In this document: positions 58,075 through 64,000 of the stretch, one piece after another
Position numbering within the stretch: the first letter of the stretch is position 1
Layout: every line of letters begins with the position of its first letter
From: Certhia americana
Lineage: Eukaryota > Chordata > Aves > Passeriformes > Certhiidae
DNA length: 64,000 nucleotides
Assembly (NCBI GenBank): GCA_018697195.1
Contig: JAGMWU010000028.1
Location: 1,557,990 to 1,621,989 of the forward strand
Reading direction: 5' to 3'
Translations under genes and position numbers: made by a program
Notes under the pieces: generated by a model
What the model was told of the DNA's origin: nothing
The model's database searches: none
What the model saw: the letters and a program-made list of their open reading frames with translations, nothing else

Positions 58075-58862
58075 GGGCAGCCAGAGCCCCAGGGAGCAGT
58101 CAGAGCCCCAGGACGAGGAGCAGCAGAACCTGGACAGAGCTCTGGGAGCATTCAGAGCCCCAGGATGAGGGACAGCAAAGCTCTGGAGCAGTCAGAGCTC
58201 CTGGGTAAGAGGCAGCAAAGGTCTGGCAGCACTCAGAGCCCCTGGGGGCACTCAGAGCCCCAGGATGAGGAGCAGCAGAGTCTGGACAGAGTTCTGAGGG
58301 CACTCAGAGCCCCAGGATGAGGGACAGCAGAGTTCTGAGGGCACTCAGAGCCCCAGGGAGCAGTCAGAGCTCTTGGGTTAGGGATAGCAGAGCTCTGGGG
58401 ACACTCAGAGCCCCTGGGGGCACTCAGAGCCCCAGGATGAGGGACAGCAGAGCTCTGGGGACACTCAGAGCTCCTGGGTGAGGAGCAGCAGAGCCTGGAC
58501 AGAGCTCTGGGGCACTCAGAGCCCCAAGATGAGAGGCAGCAGAGCTCTGGGGGCACTCAGAGCCCAGGATGAAGGGCAGCAGAGCCTGGCCAGAGCTGTG
58601 GGGGCATTCAGAGCCCCAGGGAGCAGTCAGAACTCCTGGGTTAGGGGCAGCAGAGGTCTGGGGGCACTCAGAGCCCCTGGGTTAGGGACAGGTGAGCTCT
58701 GGGGCAGTCAGAGCTCCTGGATGAGGAGCAGCAGAGCCTGGAGGGCACACCCCTGAGGGCATTCAGAGCCCCTGAGGGCATTCAGAGCCCTGTGAGGGCA
58801 TTCAGAGCCCTGTGAGGGCATTCAGAGCCCCCTGAGGGCACTCAGAGCCCCTGGATGAAGGA
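58075..58862. repeat. composite minisatellite, basic unit about 50 bp
   Basis: About 790 bp assembled from modules 'cactcagagccccaggatga', 'gg(ga)cagcagagctctgg' and 'gagcagtcagagctcctggg'. The modules are permuted and deleted, so spacings between 'caggatga' copies are 52, 100 and 120 bp. The last ~110 bp (58750-58860) is a simpler 20-22-bp array of 'ctgagggcattcagagccc'. It explains the long Gly/Ser/Cys frames on both strands. Confidence 0.93.
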
Positions 58863-59040
58863 CAGCAGAGCTGGGCCGGGTCCTGCTCCCTGCCTGCAGC
58901 TCTCCATCCCCCTGAGCCTTCCCTCCCTGCAGAACCAGCTGCCAAAACCCCACGGCTGGGCCCGGAGCTGTCGGTGCTCGCAGAAAGGAGCAGAACCACA
59001 GCGAAACCCGAGCGCGGCTGGGGCGGCTGGGCCCTGGCCT
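58863..59040. other. spacer between two arrays, mildly CpG-rich
   Basis: Non-repetitive C-rich DNA with a small CpG cluster at about 58953-59030 (ggagctgtcggtgctcgcag, cgaaacccgagcgcggctgg). No gene seen. Confidence 0.5.
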
Positions 59041-59044
59041 TGGT

Positions 59045-59310
59045 GCTGAAATTGTCCCCTGTGTCACCTCAGCCTGTGCTAAAAGTGTCCCCTGTGTCAC
59101 CTCAGCCTGTACTGAAAGTGTCCCCGGTGTCACCTCAGACTGTGCTGAAGGTGTCCCCTGTGTCATCTCAACCTGTACTGAAAGTGTCCCGTGTGACCTC
59201 AGCCTGTGCTGAAAGTGTCCCCCGTGTCACCTCAGCCTGTACTGAAAGTGTCCCCTGTGTCACCTCAGCCTGTGCTGAAGGTGTCCCCTGTGTCACCTCG
59301 GCCCTGCTCT
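59045..59310. repeat. 33-bp minisatellite (cctgtgtcacctcagcctgt...)
   Basis: Eight tandem units with a 33-bp period ('gtgtcacctc' at 59061, 59094, 59127). One unit near 59190 is short, which shifts the frame. Because 33 is a multiple of three, a 244-codon plus frame reads through it with VSPVSPQPVLK repeats. That is a by-product of the array, not a gene. Confidence 0.95.
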
Positions 59311-59699
59311 GCGGCCTCCAGGCACCCTCAGGGCCGGGAATTGGCACATCCCTGCCTCTGGAACACAGAATTCCTGACTGCTGCTGCTGCTTGGGCCTTG
59401 CAATATTCCATTTATTCCATTTATTCCTTGCCAGTGTTCCCGTTTTCATCCAAGGCCAGCACGAAGAGGGGAGGCAGCGGCTCCTCAGGCTCCTGAAACA
59501 CCCCCAGCATCTCTTCACAGAAATGTCCCTTTTGAGCCCCCAAACCACAGCAGCCTGCCTGGTCTCTGCAGTCCTGGGCAGCACCGAGGGGCTGGGGGTT
59601 CATTTTAGAGAATCCCCTCCGTGGGCAGGGATTTTCAGAGATGGGCTCTCACCCTCAGAAAGGCTGGAGCAACCTCAGCTGCTGCCACTGGCTGAAATG
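59311..59699. other. no gene recognised
   Basis: Tail of the array-derived frame; a short 'attccattt' triplication at about 59404-59430. Otherwise ordinary. Confidence 0.4.
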
Positions 59700-59965
59700 A
59701 AAGGTTAAATTTAGCCAAAAAAAGGGAAATGGTGCCTTCCATCAGCGAGCATTCGATTGCAGTGACATAACAATGCCACAAGAGCAATTTCATTCTTGGC
59801 ATATTTAGAGGTGGCATTAGGGAGGGTACCAAGGTAGCAATTTTCTAGATAATCAACTTAATGTCTTCATTCTAAGTGCGTTTATACGTCTAAGTTAATT
59901 AGGGGAGTTAATTTTCACAAATGGCAGAAAATCTGCATTTTTTCCAGTAAGCTTTCGCTTTATGG
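59700..59965. promoter_or_regulatory. strong candidate conserved non-coding element
   Basis: Complex AT-rich block: 'ccatcagcgagcattcgatt', 'gcagtgacataacaatgcca', 'tagataatcaacttaatgtc', 'gtgcgtttatacgtctaag', 'ttaattaggggagttaattt'. The doubled TTAATT sites 15 bp apart and the absence of any simple repeat make this one of the most convincing elements. Confidence 0.45.
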
Positions 59966-60190
59966 CAGCTTCTGATTCAGGGGAGCTGGGAGTGGACAAG
60001 CTGAGGTTCCTGCCTGGAGTAGGGGCAGCCCCAGCCTCAGCTGGGCTTTGCACCTCTGGGGGCAGAGGGGAAACTTTCCCTGCAGCAGATCCCAGAGGGG
60101 CAGAGAGCTCTGATCCAGCCCTGAACACCCAGCACAAACTGCAGGGAAAATGTGCTGGGGAAAAGGAGAAAATGGAAATAGGAGTGAAGT
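59966..60190. other. no gene recognised
   Basis: Short GC-richer stretch with overlapping frames on both strands; nothing else seen. Confidence 0.4.
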
Positions 60191-60440
60191 GACAGAATCA
60201 TGGAGCAGTTTGGGTTGGGAGGAACATTAAAAATCAGCTCATCCCCCCCCCAGTCCCTGTCACCTGTCACCTTGACACCTCCCACTGTCCCAGGATTCTC
60301 CCAACCCCAATGTTCAGACTGGCCTTGGAATATTCCAGGGATCCAGGGGCAGCCCCAGCTGCTCTGGGCACCTGTGCCATGGCCTGCCCACCCTCCAGGG
60401 AGAATTCCTTCCCAATATCCCATTTAAATCTTCCCCAGTA
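60191..60440 (-). mobile_element. CR1 LINE 3' part, near full-length tail
   Basis: About 250 bp: 'gacagaatcatggagcagtt', 'tgggttgggaggaacattaa', a run of nine C, 'cctcccactgtcccaggatt', 'atccaggggcagccccagct', 'ccagggagaattccttccca', 'atatcccatttaaatcttcc'. Both the terminus and the upstream region are present. Confidence 0.94.
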
Positions 60441-60929
60441 CAACACCACAATGCTGGGCTGGAGGGAAAGAATGCAAGAAAGGACCACGATGAGTGACTT
60501 TGCAATTATCTCCAACCCTTTATGGCAAAATTCTGTAATAGAGATAAAAGCAGACAGTGATAGCTGGCCTCAGTGAAGCAAAAGGGAATTTTACCACATG
60601 CTTTAAAAGGCCTGGAATTTCAAATGGAGTCTGTAAAAGTTAAATTGCTCTGAATAGCAATGCCGTCTGTCCAAATTTAGCAGGGCTATCTGAGCCCACA
60701 GCAAGTGCACATGGATTCAAATAATGACTCCCTCCCACTTTGGAAAGCATTAATGCCTTGAGATGAAAAAGAAAAGATTTTTGGTGATTGCCTTCACTCA
60801 GGGCCCTCTGAGGAGCTCTCAACATCCCTCCCATCCTCCTTCCTGCTGGACTTGTGCAGATTTCCCTGCACGTTTCCCTTTCAGCCCCATTTTCATACGC
60901 ATTTCATTTCACTTGAGAGGGGACAATGG
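60441..60929. other. no gene; mildly AT-rich
   Basis: Spacer between two opposed CR1 copies. 'aaaagttaaattgctctgaa' and 'aaagcattaatgccttgaga' suggest a minor element. No frame of note. Confidence 0.35.
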
Positions 60930-61160
60930 ATGAAAGCTGAAGGAGGGTACATTTAGATGGGATATTGGGAAGAAATCCATCCCTGGGAGGGTGGGAGGCT
61001 GTGGAAAAGAACTCCCAGAGCAGCTGGGGCTGCCTCTGGATCCCTGGCAGTGTCCCAGGCCAGGCTGGACAGGGTTTGGAGCTGCCTGGGACACTGGGAG
61101 GTGTCCCTGCCAGGGCAGAGGTGGCACTGGATGGGATTTAAGGTCCTTTCAACCCAGCCC
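60930..61160 (+). mobile_element. CR1 LINE 3' part
   Basis: About 230 bp in sense: 'acatttagatgggatattgg', 'gaagaaatccatccctggga', 'gagcagctggggctgcctct', 'ggatccctggcagtgtccca', 'ggcactggatgggatttaag', 'gtcctttcaaccca'. Opposite in orientation to the copy at 60191-60440, with their 5' sides facing each other. Confidence 0.93.
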
Positions 61161-61605
61161 AGTGTGGGATCCACCCAAAGAGGCTGAAAACCCGAGCAGG
61201 GGGGGAACAGTTTGCTCTGTGCAGCAGGTGGAGGATGCCAGCACCTGAGGCAGGAAGGAGGAAGGTCATTGCAGGATTTGCTGGATCTTACAGGACACAA
61301 TTCCATGTGCTCTGGGAATTTCAGAACCTCACAATGAGTCAGCTCCTGCCTGTGAGCAACACCATCCTGTGGATCTGGGAGGAAGAGGCTGCCAGAGGTG
61401 CCACCCTGGGCTCTGAGGAAGTGGTGGGAGCTGGCAGAGCAGCCAGGAGCCAGCTCTACCTCCGTGGGCACAGCTTTCCAAACCCTCCCACCCTCTGGCT
61501 TTTCCAGCGTGCTTTCTCACCAAGCAAAATGAAAACCACGGCAAGAGGGGAAATAAAAGGCGGAGAGTGAGAGCTGCTGGTTCCTCCCCAAGCTGTGAAC
61601 AGGAG
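61161..61605. other. no gene recognised
   Basis: The 111-codon plus frame (61235-61570) has no domain and begins in ordinary DNA. Confidence 0.4.
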
Positions 61606-61609
61606 GGAT

Positions 61610-62115
61610 TGAAGTACAGGCTATTCTCTATATGAAATAAACACCATTAAGGTATCCATTAACCTATGTGAGCCTTCAATTAGATCAGTAATGCTTTGAG
61701 GGAAGAACTGTTTCTGATGTATGCTTAGAGTGAATAATGAAAGATTGGCCCCCAGGTACTACAGCCCTATCAATAATAAACATTATTACTAAATAATAGG
61801 AACGAAGACTCGGAGTTAATATTTAAAATGTGCATGAGACCAAGGCATGCCCAAGCACATTTCACGCTTATTTTAATTGCCACCAGACAAATAGAATGAG
61901 GATGGCTGTTCACTCCGAAGGGTGTGATTCTGTTTTGCTGAAGCACTCAGATTTTAGCGTGCTATTGTCAAGCCTATTTGGAGTAAATTGTGGGGAGAAT
62001 GGCAATGAGAGCTGTAGTTGCCTAGCAAAGGTCTAAGATTTCCATTTAAAATTAATGTGAACTGTTTCTCTGAATCTGACATATGGGCTTTGAGAACCTC
62101 TGCCAAGATGTCAAG
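61610..62115. promoter_or_regulatory. strong candidate conserved non-coding block
   Basis: About 500 bp, AT-rich and free of repeats: 'gaaataaacaccattaaggt', 'caattagatcagtaatgctt', 'caataataaacattattact', 'gagttaatatttaaaatgtg', 'cagattttagcgtgctattg', 'ttaaaattaatgtgaactg'. Largest continuous high-complexity block in the right third of the window. The 82-codon minus frame across it is unrecognised. Confidence 0.45.
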
Positions 62116-63834
62116 AGCTAGACTGCTCCCCCTCCAACTCCAAAAAAACGCTGGAGGCAACTTTCTCCTGGTGTTTGGGCGTTTGGCTCCCGTGCAAAAC
62201 AAAGAGCCCTGCTGCGGCGGGGCTGAGCCCCCCCCGGGGAGGCTTCTGCCCCTGTCACCCTCAGGCTGTCACCTTGTGCCACCCCGGGACAACCCCTTGG
62301 CCCTACAGGTCAGTGGGCTGCAGCCTCAGCCACCCCCAAAGCCGTGGATTCTCCCCAAAACCAGCAGCCAAAACCTTCTCTGAGCAAAGCCAGGCGTGCC
62401 CAAGGGGTGCTGGCCATGGACCACCAGATAACCCAGGTGACACTCGGTGCCTTGGGGAGGACAGCCCAGCAGGAAGAGGGTGAGTGACAGATGTGTGACC
62501 TGTGGGGACAGTGCTGGCACCCTGCCAGAGCAGGTTTGGGATCCCATTCCTGCAGGGATGGCAGCCACTGAGTGCTCTGTGGGCACAGGGGTGAGGGGAC
62601 AATTCCATCCCCACTGCATCCCTTCCCAAGCCTCTCGGTTATCCCAAAGGCTTTTTGGAGCCCCCAGGTTTTGCTCTGAGCATGGGCCTGGCTGTGAGGG
62701 GAGGCTCTCCTACCCCAGGCAGGCTGGGCTGGTCCCCAGTCAGATCCCACTGCTCCCACACCATCCCCAGTCCTTCGCCCTGCCCCACCCTGGGCACTGC
62801 AAAAGCTCTTCCAAATCCTTCAGCTCCTCACCTTCCACTCCACCAGATCAGCTTCTGATTTCCCCTTCCTCAGACACCTGAGCTTGCTCAGCATTTGAAA
62901 AAGTTCATTTCCCTTTAAATAAATTCCCCTCCACAACAAAAAAAATCACATTTCTATTGGTTTGCTTTCTTATTATTTTTCCCTTTTTCCCCCATTTCCC
63001 AAATTATACCCTTTTGGATAAGTGTGAAACTCTTTTCAGTGAAACTTGGGGGTAGTAAGAGTGAAATCTGCCAAGGGTTTCACAGACTCACAGATTAAAC
63101 TGGCTCAGGAGGCAGCCTGGGCAAGGGGAACCACAGAGGAGGGGGAGAAGGGGGAAATAAGATGTCTAAGGGATAGAGAATAGGTTCTAAAATGCAAGGA
63201 AACAATAAAGATACTAAAAATGGCTCTGGAAAGACAGAAACGAATGCTCAGCTTCCCACACCATCTTTAGGATGCTGAAGGAAGTTCACAGATGAGGCTC
63301 TGGACACAGAAAGTTCCTGCAGGACACAGAACATGCTGCTTTCCCATCCCTGAGCTGCCTTTGGCCAATGCTCCAGGCTCACTCCTCACTCACAAATCCT
63401 CACTCCTGGCTGGAGGGTCCTGCCCAGCTGTGCAGGGACACGCCAGCTCTGTACAGCTGCAGCTGCAAACAGAATCCCTGAGCTACGTTCAGAGCTGTCT
63501 GGGATCAGAGCTTGTTTTCACTGTCCTCTCCACAAGCACAGCCTGACGTGGCCCTGGTGTTCCCAGGAGCTGCCTCAGGACTGGACAAGAGCAGCCAGCC
63601 ATCAGCAGAAATTATAATTCCAGTTATTGCTTGTTTTGGGATGTCAACACTGCCTTTAACAGCTGGATCCTCTGTGGAAGTGGGAGGAGAGACAAAACTG
63701 AGTTGAAAAGGAGGAATCAGAAGAAAAACCCCAGCAATGATTTTCCTGTGCAGCTGCACTTCCAAAGCAGCACCCAGAGCCTGCAGGGGACAGGCCCAAG
63801 TCCTGAGGAGGGGAACTGAAACAGGAGCAGAGGA
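62116..63834. other. no gene recognised
   Basis: GC-rich 62200-62870 has overlapping long frames on both strands without domains. 62930-63000 is T-rich. 63000-63290 is moderately AT-rich. No repeat family seen. Confidence 0.4.
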
Positions 63835-63880
63835 TGGGTGGGGCTGGAAGGGACCCCAAAGCCCATCTTGTTCCATCCCA
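63835..63880 (-). mobile_element. CR1 LINE 3' end scrap
   Basis: 'gggtggggctggaagggacc', 'ccaaagcccatcttgttcca'. This is the reversed CR1 tail, which merges into a pentamer array exactly where the CR1 body would continue 'ttccatccc'. Confidence 0.8.
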
Positions 63881-64000
63881 TCCCATCCCATTCCATTCCA
63901 TCCCATTCCATTCCATCTAATTCCATTCCATCTCATTCCCTCCCATCTCATTACATCCCATCCCATCCCATCCCATCCCATCCCATCCCATCCCATCCCA
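63871..64000. repeat. pentamer array (CCATC/CCATT)n, runs off the window
   Basis: At least 25 units of a 5-bp motif, mixed 'atccc' and 'attcc' in the left two thirds and pure 'atccc' in the last ~45 bp. The minus strand reads GGGAT/GGAAT, G-rich with regular G triplets. The array reaches the last base, so its full length is unknown. Confidence 0.97.

Noticed and set aside
58974..59708. 244-codon plus-strand frame with VSPVSPQPVLK repeats
   Set aside because: It is a read-through of a 33-bp tandem array whose period is a multiple of three. The unit with a length change shifts frame yet stays open. No start context or domain.
63505..63996. 163-codon minus frame with MGWDG repeats
   Set aside because: Read-through of the pentamer array at the window edge.

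Overview
The window looks like a stretch of bird nuclear genome, probably non-coding for almost all of its length. The diagnostic evidence is about seventeen truncated CR1 LINE 3' ends on both strands. They carry the conserved tail that reads, on the element's sense strand, roughly 'taaggtcccttccaaccc...'. CR1 is the dominant retrotransposon of birds and is also found in other reptiles. The short, degraded, GC-rich copies with a repeated 'gcccaaggccaggctgg' block suggest a songbird-like genome, but that refinement is inference. No rRNA, tRNA, CRISPR array, operon or complete protein-coding gene is visible. Frames of 60-260 codons are common on all strands and mostly coincide with low-complexity or tandemly repeated DNA.

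Layout. 0-12 kb: a CR1 tail, a weak candidate exon on the minus strand (216-441), a dimeric 70/68-bp tandem array (1.36-1.69 kb), several AT-rich blocks that look like conserved non-coding elements, a CTGCAG-rich array at 7 kb and a 12-bp array at 10.7-11.1 kb. 12-18.1 kb: a CpG-rich island-like segment (12.1-12.6 kb) and three AT-rich, repeat-free candidate regulatory blocks. 18-30 kb: mixed ordinary intergenic or intronic DNA, the best candidate exon of the window (complement 21692-21881), CR1 fragments, poly-A tracts, and a 10-N assembly gap inside a tandem repeat (29720-29729). 30-41 kb: CR1 fragments and five short-unit arrays, including a G-rich GGGACA hexamer run. 41-58 kb: further AT-rich candidate regulatory blocks separated by GC-richer DNA with CR1 relics and a CA microsatellite. 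58-64 kb: two unrelated minisatellites back to back, two strong candidate regulatory blocks (59.7 and 61.6 kb), a facing pair of CR1 copies, and a pentamer array running off the right edge.

Interpretation. Alternation of AT-rich, complex, homeodomain-site-like blocks with GC-rich degraded DNA is what one expects of a regulatory desert or a very large intron near a developmental gene. The target gene is not in the window and I could not identify the locus. If the minus-strand exon candidates are real, the window lies inside a minus-strand gene. Every regulatory call here is inference from base composition and motif content, because no alignment could be run.
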